DNA of 64,000 bases from Arachis hypogaea (Eukaryota; Streptophyta; Magnoliopsida; Fabales; Fabaceae), in contig NC_092040.1 in the NCBI RefSeq assembly GCF_003086295.3, positions 56,771,559 through 56,835,558 on the forward strand, given 5' to 3'. Every line of letters starts with the position of its first letter. Positions within the stretch are counted from its first letter, which is position 1. Below the pieces are notes generated by a model, which saw nothing but the letters and a program-made list of their open reading frames with translations, was not told the origin of the DNA and did no database searches. Below are positions 32,595-44,200 of this stretch, piece after piece. A program made the translations under genes and the position numbers.

Positions 32595-34238
32595 TTAATT
32601 TTTTCTAGCTTCGGAGAATAAAGTATAATTTTTTATTTTTTAATATTTTATTTTTTATTTTTTTCTCTTATCAATAAAATGTAGAGTATGACGAAAAATG
32701 ACAGTTTATTCTTTTAAGTAAAAAAAATTGAAAGAATTTAATTCCTACAAAAAATGTAATTATTACCATTAAAGTGATAATTAATTTAATCAAAATATTA
32801 GCTTATTGGATGTGTTTGTGAAACACGTTGGAGAGGATAAATATGCATTTCAGTGCTTTGAATGATGTTTTTTGGTGTTTGGCAACTTTTCTTTTCTGAA
32901 CGCCAACGTGATTCTGCATCCCAAAAGCTCGTTCACTAGAAGCAAGAAATTATAGCTTCTACTTTTGCTCAGCATACGTTTAGGTTTGTGACTAGTTGTT
33001 ATTGGTTTTTCTATAATTTTTTTTAATAAATACTGAGAATATTAAAATAATTATTCTAATTTTTGTGCACTGTTTATTATTTTAATTTTTTATAATATGT
33101 ATTATTGTTTTTATTAGAAATGATAAATTAAATAAAAAATTAATTATAAATAATAATAATAAAAATATAACTTGTAAAAAATTAGAACCTAAAATAATAA
33201 TAAAAATAAGATTATTAAGAGTACTTAAAAAGAGTACTAAAAATATATTATTTTATATATTATTTTTAATTTAATAAATAAATATTAATTTTTACTATAA
33301 AAAAATACTTAAAAATTTGTCAATTTTTATATGTTATTTTTAATTTCATAAATAAATATTAATTTTTATTATAATAATAAAAAATTATAATATACTAAAA
33401 TAGAGTACTATAAAAAAAATTATATAAAAAATACTAAAAAAATATAAAAAAAGATTAAATATACTTAAAAATAAATATTATAATTTAATATTATATTTTT
33501 TTGTAATTAATTATTTATTTAGAAGTGATTTTAACTAATATTATTCAAATAATATTTATTTTATCAAAATCAATTTTAATAAAAATTGCCAAACATAAAT
33601 CATGTTGGTACAAACTCGCTTCTACCCAAAATCAATTCTACAAAATTACTTCCATTCAAACTCCAGTTTACCAATCCAAACACACACTAGATAATTAGTT
33701 ACATGAGTTGATTCGATTATAATTAAATAATTATATAATTTTTAATAAATATTTTTTATTTTATTTTTTATTAAATTGATTATTATTTGTTATTTTAATA
33801 ATTTATACTTATTATATTATTCAAGTATGTGTAATAACTATGAGATTTATTTATCCGAACTTGTTATTAGTCTGATTGAACTTGATAAATAGAAAGTATT
33901 ATTTCAGGTTTTTTATTTCTAAAAAATAAAGGTATAAATTTTCAATTTTAATTTTGTAAAAAATAAATAAATTAAAATGCTCAATAAAAAAAGTGTTCAA
34001 GTAAAAGTTAAAGAATAAAAGTAAACAATCAAGCAATAAAAAAAATGACAATAGTATTAGGTATGTTATATGGTAAAAAAGAAGCACAAATACACAATAT
34101 ATAGTGAAAAACTTCTTAGCTTAGTGGTTGTCAGGTTCCTCATCATTTTTTTAACTCTAGATTTGAATCCCAGCAGAGGCAAGTTTCTAAAATTTGCTCA
34201 AATTTGCTGCTGATGTCATCAATATGCAAGTTAATCAA
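32595..34238. other. AT-rich intergenic DNA
   Basis: No gene. Long TA-rich tracts (33000-33600). Contains a tRNA-derived SINE-like segment at 34117-34170. A possible MITE at about 32810-33690 was considered and not accepted. Confidence 0.6.
34117..34200 (+). mobile_element. tRNA-derived SINE-like fragment
   Basis: Contains a pol III A-box-like TAGCTTAGTGG (34117-34127) and a B-box-like GATTTGAATCC (34160-34170), 43 bases apart, followed by CAGC. This is the usual head of plant tRNA SINEs. The 3' limit and TSD were not found, so it may be partial. Confidence 0.5.
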
Positions 34239-34837
34239 GTCTTGACCAAAGTTGCGAGAATAGGATCGGTCAATAAACTAATAAAATTACTAGTTCAATA
34301 ATTTATTGATTCGATCAGAGTTTAATTGGAGTTCAATCGGTTTAACTAAATATTAAACAAAATTATTAAAAATTTATATATAATTTTAGGTATATAAATT
34401 TAATAATTTCTAACTTAATAAATTTAAAATTTCACATAATAACTTATCCATAATTTAATATTAGAAGTTCACAAACAACTTCAAACATCAAAGTTTATAA
34501 TTAAACAACAAAAACGCACATAATGACAAATACATAATATTTTACTATCAAAAGAAACAATTACTAACAAATTCTCAACTAATCAAAAGTGCAACTCATC
34601 ACAAATCATAATTATCATTAGGTGTTCCAATATCTCTATCATAAACAGGTAATCCAAAGCCACCATCTTCAGAAGTACCATCAAAAGAAGTTGTATTTGA
34701 AGAATCAGCAACATCAGGCAAATCCACATCAACTTCCATATCTCCTCCATCTAATAAAATAAAATAAAAAACCAAGAAAAATCAAAGTTATAACTTTACG
34801 ACATACATCTGTAGTAAATAAAACAAGTTTTGCTATT

Positions 34838-35690
34838 TCAATCACCTTTAGGATATGAAGGCATAGTATTATCTGTGTAAATTAAATTTTCAATGCCTTC
34901 AATGTCTCCATTAGTAAATTCAGGATCATCTTCATCTGCTATTACCCAAAAATCTATCGTGTCGATACTTTGAAAGTCAATTGGATCATAATTCTTCTTC
35001 TTGCAATGCAATCTAGATTGAAGGCGTAGATTATAAGTCACATAAATAATGTCACTTAGCCTTTGATGCTCTATTCGGTTCCTCCTCTTTGAATAGATTT
35101 GTTCAAAGAGGCTCCAATTCCTCTCACATCCAGATGATAAAGATGTTTGATGAAGAAGACGAATCGCCATTTTATGCAAATTAGGAGCACTCCCACCATG
35201 TAGCCTCCACCGTTCACCGACCAAGATATGAAAGTCAAACATCAATTATCATTCAATATTTTAAAAACCTTCAAAGTAAATTGAACATAGAAATATAATA
35301 ACTTACCAGGTTCAAGTCTCTTTATCGCTTTCAAAGCACTTTCCCTTCCAAAACTTTTCGATCTCGATACAACTGTATCTCTTTTATTGCGGCAACTGAG
35401 TCATCGCAAAAGGTGTCAATATCAAATAAATCAAGTAAAGACATCAAAATATTTGCCTTTTCAACAAAACCCTCACTATAGAAGAAACCTGGATTCAAAA
35501 AGTAAGCTGCTGCATAGAGGTCACATTTCAAATGCTTATCCCACCGCATTTTCAAGATACTTGTATAAGATGTGTATGTAGCTTTCTATTTCTAAATATT
35601 GCCAAGTTGGATCAGATTTACCTCTAGAAGAACCAGTTTGAGAATCTTGAGCAGCATTATCTTGTAGCTGTGAATTACTTTGTGATTCAT
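34838..35690 (-). pseudogene. hAT transposase remnant (element 2)
   Basis: On the minus strand a start MDESQSNSQLQD (near 35690) runs to GKSDPTWQY, where a BED-type zinc finger would begin, then jumps to near-C-terminal sequence: KCDLYAAAYFLNPGFFY (35331-35555), and after a gap the hAT dimerisation region, with SSGCERNWSLFEQIYSKRRN and LSDIIYVTYNLRL (34838-35245). Most of the BED finger and catalytic DUF659/RNase-H-like core is absent. The gap at 35246-35330 may be an intron. It cannot encode an active transposase, though the dimerisation part could be expressed. Confidence 0.75.
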
Positions 35691-36922
35691 CCATCTGTAA
35701 CATACAACAAACAATTACTAAACAAGCAAACAATAGCCTCAGCAACAAAATCATGAATAAATAACAAATAAATCAAAATCATGAATCCAGTAAAAAAAAT
35801 AAATCAGAAAATCATGAACAAAAAATCAGAAATAACAAATAAATCTATTCCAGCAAATAATAACCACAAAAAATCCAGCTAATCAGCAAATCAATTACTA
35901 ACAAATAACAACTATTATCAAAATCAACTGCCCTAAACTGGCAAGCAGACGCCGGGGAGATGGCTACAAAGTGAAAAACTGTAAACCAAGGAGGATTACT
36001 TACCGACGGGGAGGAGGAAGGCGAGCAACGGCGACGACAGAGAAAGCGACTGATACGAAAAAATTGACTCCGCATAAACTACCAGCAAGTATACCGGGTC
36101 GCATCAAGTAGTAAAACTCACAAGAGTGAGGTCGATCCCACAGGGATTGATGGATCAAGCAATTTTAGTTGAGTGATGAGTCTAGTCAAGCTAATATTTG
36201 GAAGAGTTTGGTGAAATTAAATGAGCAATTCACAAAGTAAAACAACAAAAATGTAAGGTGCTGGAAAATATAAATGCTGGAAAGTAAAGGACTAGTGAAT
36301 TAAATGCTGAAAAGTAAATGAGCAGAAGCTTAAAGTGCAAGAAACTTAAATAAGCTGAATCTTAAATTGCGAGAAATGTAAATAACTTGAATCTTAAATA
36401 ACAAGAAATAAAAGGCACAAATGTAAATGGCAATAGAAATTAAATTGCATGAAACGTAAATTGGGATTTGGGTGCTGGGAATCAAGAAAGCAGTAAACAA
36501 TTGCAATTGAAGTGAATTCAGAGTAATCTAAATTGAAGAAAATCAAAGAGAACGATTCACTATGGATTGGAGATATCATAATCCATCATGAATCAAATGG
36601 GTCTCAACTTCCTTCTCAATCATATGAGTAGATCTATGGCGGATTGAAATTGATTGGATCCCAATTCCTTGGCAATCCAATCTCTCTAATCACAATCAAT
36701 CGTGCCAATTTCTTGATCTAATTGTCATGAGAAGAGGTTAAGCTTGTTCTCTCATCCATATGCCACACAGACTCTCAAGACCAGTGACGGATCCAAAAAA
36801 AATTTTCAATGGGGGCAAAATAATAAAATAATAATTCAAAATAATAACAAATAATTTAGAATTCCATTCTTCTAGGTTTCATATTTTGAAAAGATTGAAT
36901 AATCTTTTCATTGTCAATACAA

Positions 36923-39199
36923 TCAAATGTCTCTTTCTATGTATGTCACTAAACAATCATTTAAAAATTCATCTCCCATACGGTTACGAAGTCGACTCTT
37001 TATGATGTTCATAGCAGAAAAAGTTCTTTCAACTGATGCAGTTGCTATAGGCAAAACAAAAGCCAACTTTAAAAGAAGAAACACTAATGGATAAACAATA
37101 TTCTTTCGAGTCTCAACCAACTTCTGAGAAAGAGCACCAATTCCATTTAAGTCCGAGAAATGATCATCAGAACGCACATCTAGTATGAAGTTCTCAAGTT
37201 GACTGTCAAGTGCCAAAAGTTGAGTGGAAGAAAATTCTAATGGATAAAATTGAGCTAACTGGATCAACTTCTCCTTATCAAATGCAAAAAATGAGTGTCT
37301 TGGATTCAAACAAGTTATGCAAAGAAGCAATTCAGTATTCACCTCTGTAAAACGATTATTGAGTTCTTGAAGTTGTCTATCAACTACTTGATAGAATATC
37401 TCAACTTGAAAATGATGAAATTTGATATCTTTTGAGCTTTACATCTTGATCTTCCTTGTGACACAAATATATCATCCATGATTGGAACAATAATATCATG
37501 TTTGTCACAAAACAGTGAGACTTCATCAAGTAAATGAGACCAACCATCATCTCTTATATTTTGCAATCGTTGCTTAGACACTTTGACTAATGCCATAGCA
37601 TTTACAATATCTTGATCATTCCTTTGTAATGCCTGAGATAACTCATTAGTAACTCCCAATATATTTTTCATCAAGTGCAAGTTGAAAATAAATTCAAAGG
37701 ATTGAATGACATTCAATAAATGACATGCTTCAGCTCTTTGTTCTGAATTATTTCCATCTTCCTCAACATATTCAAGAACATTAACCACAGAAGGAAATAA
37801 AGAAATTAATCTAAGTATAGTTCCATAGTGTGAATCCCATCTAGTGTCTCCAGCTCTTTTTAAAGCTGTTTCTTGATTCAAACCACGCCCACTAGAAATT
37901 TCTCCACTTTTTAATGCTTCAATTGTCTTAGTCATCTGACTATCACGAAGTATATCTCTTCGTTTACACGAAGCTCCAACAACATTGCACAAATTGGTTA
38001 ACAAATTAAAAAGCAAAGCAATTTTAACTTGTTTTTTTTGCAACCGTTACAAGAGTTAACTGAAGTTGGTGGGCAAAGCAATGTACATAGAAAGCATAAG
38101 AATTTTCTTTCAATATCAAAGTTTTCAAACCATTAAATTCTCCTTGCATGTTACTTGCACCATCATATCCTTGTCCACATACTCTTGATAAACTTAAATT
38201 ATATGTTTCTAATAATGACTCCAATACTAATTTTAGAGATAAAGCATTAGTATTAGAAACATGAACAAGACCAAGAAAATGCTCTCTAACTTGTCCTTCT
38301 TTGTTTACATACCTTAAGCAAATTGACATTTGCTCCTTAATGGAAATGTCGCGGGCTTCATCAACCAATACAGCAAATAATTCATCACCAAGATCATCAA
38401 CAATGACTTTTGTCATTTCCCTTGCGGCAGCTCTTACAATGTCTTTTTGGATTGAGGGTGCTATTAGTTTAATATTACCACGAGCATTTTTGAAAGTACG
38501 ATCAATCTCTTCATTATGTTGTGCAAGAAAGTTTAGAAGTTCTAAAAAATTTCCTTGGTTAACAGAATCATCCGTCTCAACATTACCACGAAAGGCCAAT
38601 CCTTGTCGCAAAAGAAATCTAATACAATCAATTGTTGCTGTCAAGTGAATTTGATAATTCTTTCTAGCTTGCTCAGATTGTTTTTCAATAGCAGCAATGA
38701 TGTGTTGTTTTGGTCTCATAAGTGCTTCACATTTTCTCCAAGCCTGATTATGAGCACTATCATGAATCCCAACATGAATTTGTAGTCTCTCCTTTTTTTT
38801 CCAATTTGAAAAGTCATTAGTTACAAAAGCATCACCACCTTCAGTCTCGGGTTTCATAAGATAACAACAAAGACAAAAAACAGCATCTTTTGATATACTA
38901 TACTCTAACCAGTTGCCATAGTCATCAAACCAATTAGGATTAAATCTTCGAAAAGAAGAACCATAAGCAGTTTGTGGAAAATCATGAGTCCTTGGTTGAC
39001 AAGGACCTTTTTGTAAATATGCACATCTAACTTTGTCTCTGTCATTCGGATGATAACTTGAAACCTTTGGTCGTTGTCCTGGATCTGCTATAAGACTCTC
39101 TACTTCGAATTCTAAAAACCTCCTTTTATTAGAAGAGGTCGATGAATTATTTTGAGATCCAATCTCCAATGACGAGGTTCTTTTGAAATATTTCTCCAT
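36923..39199 (-). pseudogene. hAT transposase, TTF zinc finger/DUF4371 (ZMYM1-like), two frameshifts
   Basis: Minus-strand ATG at 39199 (MEKYFKRTSS). N-terminal TTF-type zinc finger around residues 60-150 (FRRFNPNWFDDYGNWLEYS, then FCLCCYL). A DUF4371-like transposase core follows (LFAVLVDEARDISIKEQMS, GQGYDGASNMQGEFNG, VHCFAHQLQLTL). The frame shifts at a T-run near 38030-38040, continues at 37384-38043, shifts again near 37420, and ends with the hAT dimerisation domain (36923-37342, ATASVERTFSAMNIIKSRLRNRM). About 750 codons overall, usual for the family. Cut-and-paste transposase by family; this copy is disabled only by the two indels. Plant annotations often call such proteins 'zinc finger MYM-type protein 1-like'. 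Confidence 0.88.
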
Positions 39200-40590
39200 T
39201 ACTAATAAGATAAAATTATAAATCTAAGTTAATTAATTAATAAAAAAGTTCACAATTCTACACAAATTAAAAATTATAAATACAAAATTGATATACATAT
39301 GTCATTTAAATAAATTTTCGAATTCCAACAAAAATAACAACAACTAATATCCCAATCCATTCTAAACTCTTGCGGTGCTGATGCACACCTGATGATGAGA
39401 CAGAATTGCTATAAGCATGCCTATAAATGCCATCTAAGTCAATGAGGTAATATTACTCATTGAGTCATTGTTCAACATTAGTAGAATAGTAGTCCAGACT
39501 CCAGAAACGGAAATTGAGCATATAAACTTATTTCAAAGGCCTTGTAAGGCTGTAATGAAATTTAAACAATACCATATAAACTTATTTCAAAACTCATATA
39601 AACAATACCATATAATGAGTCTTTACATATTCTAGTCTTCATTTTTTCCCAACTTAAGCAAGTAGGAAAGACCAAAAGACGCAATCTTTATATATCGAAG
39701 AGGAAAAAAAGGAGTATAGTGTAAATGAATAAAATTAAGTGAATAAGTGAATTAACAAACAAATTAATCAAACTAAACTTGCAAAGTTGCAATTACATCA
39801 GAACAAATTCAATCACAAATTCACAATTAACAAACCAACTAAATCAATTATCAAAAAAATTAATCCAATTAGCAAATAAGTGAATAAACAAAATTGCAGA
39901 TTGCTGAATCATGATTCATGAATGTACCAAGAAATAGAATAATTCAAGACTGAATCTGAACATCTGAACTCTAGGAACTAAGAAGCAAAAGTGCAGAACC
40001 CAATAGGCGGTAGCGGTGCGGGCGTGCGGCGTTCAGGCGTTCAGCGGCAGCAGGACGAAGACGAAAGGTAGGCGTTCTCTGCTGAAGTCTGAATAGTGAA
40101 AACTGAAGAGAGAATAGGAACTCAGATTCGCAGTATTCGAAGAAGAAGAAGAAGAAGAAGAAGAAGAAGAAGAAGAAGAAGAAGAAGAAGAAGAAGAAGA
40201 AGGCACAAGGCAGAAGCCAGAAGGGGATGCGGTCATGCAGAGACGCGGCACGGCAGAGCCAGTGACTCTGGACTCTGGAGACACGAGGGCGGAGACGTCA
40301 GCAAGGAGAGAACCGTGACACTGTCTGAAACGCAGAGTGGTGGGCTGGTGCCTGGTGGCATGCAACACGGCAACTGGCGGCTGGAGCCTAGAGGGAGGGC
40401 TGGAGTAGATGAAGAAGATTAGGGAAAAAGAAGGGTTAGGGATTTAGTTTGAAGTGGGGTTTAGGTCCTGGGGTTAAAACTAATTATATACTGGGGGCAA
40501 TTTAGACATTTTACTAATAACTACTAAAACATTTTTGGAATTTCACTTAGGGCAGTTGCCCCCACTCCCCAATGAATAAATCCGTCCCTG
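39200..40590 (-). other. leader region of hAT transposon 1
   Basis: No domain-bearing ORF. Contains the (GAA)n microsatellite and a G-rich stretch (40205-40420). An intron in the 5' UTR is possible but not shown. The Arg- and Ser-run frames here come from the microsatellite. Confidence 0.6.
40139..40202. repeat. (GAA)n microsatellite, about 21 units
   Basis: Uninterrupted GAA/AGA triplets, purine-rich on the plus strand. Lies inside the leader of hAT transposon 1. Confidence 0.97.
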
Positions 40591-41139
40591 CTCAAGACCT
40601 CAATTCCTCCCGAATAGTATTGGTCAAGAGAATTGTGAAGGATAGAGCTCCAAGTCTAATGCTCATGATTCCCCTTCCAAGGCTCACACAAGCATTCAAC
40701 AAATTCAAACTTTCTTCTGGAGTGAGTGAATCTCAATCAAAACAGAAAATATCCTATAGCTACACAAGTGGATTGAGAAGAAGAATATGTTCATTCAATC
40801 ATTAGGATTACAATAGAGCTCTTCCCCTAGTGAAATGGGGGGTTTAGTTCATCATTGCTCAATCCAAACAAAAAGGAAAAGAAAGTATGTAAAGGAAAGA
40901 AAAAGTACAAAAGAAAATCTTCTCAGGGTTTCCCAATTAGGGTCCCATGCTGGAAGCCTTCTTTTCTTCTTCAAAATCTTCTCTATTTATACACTTTCCC
41001 AATCAATCTTCAAGTCTTGGATGTCGACTTTGGCCTTTGTTGAAGCAAGTTAAGAGTGGCTTTGAGTAATGTTGACATGGGCTTGAGCTAACCAACATTC
41101 ACAAGCTTGCATGGATGCCACTGGAAATGAGCTTAGCAT

Positions 41140-41790
41140 AGACGTTAATCACTAACGTTGGTGGGCACTAACGTTGGCCAACGTTCCCTGTAAACCATTG
41201 AGGAACGTTTGTGGCAACGTTTGTGCACCAACGTTACTACCAATATTGGCCTGGTCACGCGTATGCATCACTCACGCGTGCGCGTCGATGACCAGTTTTT
41301 CATGCAATTCTCTTCAAAGCTATCGAAGATGTTGGTGGCAATGTTTGTGGTAAAGTTTGCACACCAACGCTTTCATGGTCACGCGTATGCGTCGCCCACG
41401 CGTACGCATCAAAGCTGGATTTTTGCCATTTTGCGCGTGCGCGTCGCCCATGCGTACGTGAGACTTGCTATTTTTCCACTTTCACGCGTACGCATCGTAT
41501 CAAAATTTTCCAATCTCCAAAGTGAGCTTTTATTGAAGACATTGGTGGTAACGTTGGTTCACCAATGTTCCCACCAACGTTGGGCACCAGTTTTTATGCA
41601 ACATTGCCAGCAACATTGGTGAGCCAACTTTGGCCACCAATGTTGCTCTTCAAGCCATTGGAACATTGGTGGCAACGTTGGTGAGCCAATTTTGGCCACC
41701 AACATTGCTTGCTTGCCCCTTGATCAACGTTTGTGGCAACGTTGGTAAGCCAACTTTGGCCACCAATGTTGCCTTCTCTACTTCTTTCTC
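41140..41790. repeat. CCAACGTTGG-type and ACGCGTACGC-type motif array in LTR G
   Basis: More than a dozen copies of CACCAACGTT, AACGTTGGT and degraded forms such as CACCAATGTTGCC, interspersed with CACGCGTACGC-like palindromes (41255-41490). It occupies the same place in LTR G as the GGCGTTnAACGCC array in A-family LTRs. Confidence 0.8.
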
Positions 41791-42513
41791 ACCCTTCTTC
41801 TGCTTCTCTTCACCTATCATCAACGAAACAAATGCATTAAAGTATTGCCATAATCACTAGATTTTGCATCATTCATAGCATCAAGTAAATTTTTGCATAA
41901 ATCTCATGAAAATACACATAATTAACCATGTTTGATTGAATCAAGATATGCATGCAATTCTCATCTAAATACTTAGTTATTGCCTAAGAAATGCATGAAA
42001 CCTAATGAAAACTAATGAAAAAGGCTTGTGTAACTAGCCTAAGCATCACACACCGGCGAACACAGAGAAGGCGAGCTCGGTAATGACAAGGACACGGTGG
42101 GGCTACTGTGGTCAAACCTGTCGCTGCGGTGGCTACGGGATGCGATGGCAGCGGGCTACGGTGGTTATTCGATTGGTGGCTTCTATGGTTCTCACTTCTC
42201 AGAGAAGAGAGGAGAGATGTGTTTGTGAAGACCGAAGAAGATGGGTTAATGGGAATCGATTTAGGGTTCAGTACTTCATTTAGCCTTTCTTCTTTCTTTT
42301 TATTTAAAAAGGACAAAACGATGCCGCTTTGGAGGGTTTATTTTCAAACCGGAAACCCTCCAAAAAATTGAACAGCTTTGCCGGTTCATCGGTTAACTAC
42401 CGATTTTTTGCCAAGTGGTTTATAGGCTTACCCAGACTGGCTAGGTGATCGGTTCCTGGTTAATCCAATTGAATCAGTTGGTCCGGTTTGATTTTCAGAA
42501 CTATGGTCTTGAC

Positions 42514-42679
42514 CGATTCACACTGATTTGGGAAGTTCAAACCAATTTTGATAAGTTCAAATTGGTTTTGGCCAGTTTTTATCCTTATACTATTAAAATG
42601 TTGACCCAGATAGGTTTACGATTTGGTTTACCGAATTTTTTGTTGAACTAATTGGCCCGGGTCAATTTTTACAACTATG
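42514..42679. mobile_element. second hAT right-end remnant
   Basis: Directly right of the hAT-2 TSD. It ends CAATTTTTACAACTATG, the same terminus type as hAT-2 (CATAGTTGTAAAAATTG on the minus strand). Probably the edge of an older relative into which hAT-2 jumped. Its left end was not found. Confidence 0.5.
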
Positions 42680-44200
42680 CAAGCAAGAATGGTCGTCGCT
42701 CATTTTTTTAATTATTTACTTGAATTTAATTTTGATTCACTATTATTGTAGTGTAGTTTTGAACATGCATCTAATTATATAATGTCCAAGTGAAATTCTA
42801 ACTCGGCTCCTACCCTTTTCATTAAGGACAACATGATCCTTCACGAAGGACAAAACAATCCCTAAAAAAAGCGCCACAGTAGCCACTATCCCTAATCTCT
42901 ACGAGACAATGCAACTTTTTTATTAGTCTCACTATTATCTGAAAACGAAAATCGCTGATATCTCATGCTAACTTGCTAAGTTGGGCAATAAGTGTCAACA
43001 TGGAATGGATCGGAATCAATTTATCTCAAAATTTAAATTGGTCAAAATTCTATTTGTCTTTAATTTATTCACTTGGAAAAACAGTGTCGTTTTAATCTCA
43101 AATTTTTTTGGATAATGATAAACTTAATTTGTCAATAAATTAATAATTGTATTTGATATCTTTGCATTAAAATATACTAGCAGCTAACTAATAGTACTAA
43201 ATGAAATATATATAATGTGAAACTAAGCACACAACCAATTTTATTTTTTCACTACTTATTTCTCTCTCGGAAGAATTTGTGAAGGAAGACGTATAACACC
43301 CCATTTTTCTACAGAATTTTTTCTCGAAAATTCTGTGATAAGAAAATGATAAATGTCGAGAATAACCTTATCATATATTATAAGGCGGATTTAGGATGGA
43401 TAAATGAAAAGAAAAGAAAGTGTAATAATAAGTAAAAGTGTGTCCTAAGCCAAAAACCGTACCAAAAATAATGAATTTGATCGCCGAGTTAAATTCATCT
43501 CTAAAAATTTTACTATTAGGTTTTCTTAATGAGTTTAGCTTGGTAAAGTATTCTAGATATGATTCGAAGCTGAGATACTCTCGCTATCAATATGGTTTGA
43601 AAATAGTAATTTTACAGTTTAATTAATAAATCGTATTCTTCTTTTCTTTAGAAATCCGGCTAAACCAACGAGAAATTATTTTCACCCAAGATTCATGAAG
43701 CCATGTAAAACCAAAGTACTTAGCTTAGTTAGAATTAAACTAAGCTTGAACTGAACCAAACTAACTCCACTCTTTCATAATCAAACCGATTTTTCTTTAT
43801 TGTAGAGTCACAGTTTTCTCTCCCCCACACTATATTTCCACACATCATAAACCTTATTTTTCAACCAGCATGATAAAAAATTGAGAGAAATTACAGTTAA
43901 AACTTTGCTCGTCAAGTTAGAGTTTTTCACAAGTTTTCATTCCATGTTTTAGAACTCCCATGTCTTAGAGCTCCTATGTAAGTTTTCACAAATATAAAGC
44001 CTCATTACACACTCACACCATCAGAACCTCCACTTATCTTAATCTTTGCTTGTCCCAAATTTTAAAAGCTTCCTCAACTTTTTCTTTTCAAGAGAAAAAA
44101 AAATCTTTGTTGCATAATATTGGGTGCAAACAATTTTAAGAGTAAGTGACATGAAAAAAAATGAATCATGATTATTAATTAAGGACAAAAACATGTATAA
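42680..44200. other. intergenic region, no gene recognised
   Basis: AT-rich. Only short frames (for example 43438-43626) without domains. TATAACACCCCATTTTTC near 43290 resembles the start of some plant Ty3 LTRs but could not be paired with another copy. Confidence 0.5.

Larger units (their letters stand above)
36774..40598 (-). mobile_element. hAT transposon 1, 3809 bp, with perfect 8-bp TSD
   Basis: CTCAAGAC is duplicated exactly at 36774-36781 and 40591-40598. Termini: CAGTGACGGATCCA at 36782 and, inverted, CAGGGACGGATTTA at 40590. It is inserted in LTR G. It encodes a TTF-type zinc-finger/DUF4371 hAT transposase on the minus strand (36923-39199) and has a 1.4-kb leader region with a GAA repeat. 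Confidence 0.95.
36051..42052 (-). mobile_element. solo LTR G (minus), split by hAT transposon 1
   Basis: On the minus strand it starts at about 42048-42052 (TGTGATGCTTAGGCTAG) and ends at 36051 (CGTATCA). About 2.2 kb once the hAT insertion is removed. 36051-36660 matches 60869-61375 inverted, which fixes its 3' part. TATA box on minus at 40983-40991. Both flanks are hAT-2 DNA, so no internal region remains. No clean 5-bp TSD was found, so the boundary at 42048-42052 is approximate. Confidence 0.75.
34239..42513 (-). mobile_element. hAT transposon 2, interrupted, with 8-bp TSD
   Basis: GTCTTGAC is duplicated exactly at 34239-34246 and 42506-42513. Between them the ends read CAAAGTTG (left) and CATAGTTC (right, on the minus strand), an imperfect hAT-like inverted terminus. 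Removing the solo LTR insertion (36051 to about 42052) leaves about 2.3 kb, carrying only an internally deleted transposase. 42053-42505 would be its 5' leader. The deletion suggests a non-autonomous derivative. Confidence 0.85.

Noticed and set aside
32805..33695. Possible MITE with GTGTTTG near both ends
   Set aside because: The supposed inverted ends match over only a few bases and no TSD is visible.
40033..40422. Frames with long Arg or Ser runs
   Set aside because: Direct translation of the GAA microsatellite on both strands.
43288..43420. Possible Ty3 LTR start (TATAACACCCCATTTTTC)
   Set aside because: Only a short resemblance; no polypurine tract before it and no paired LTR in the window.
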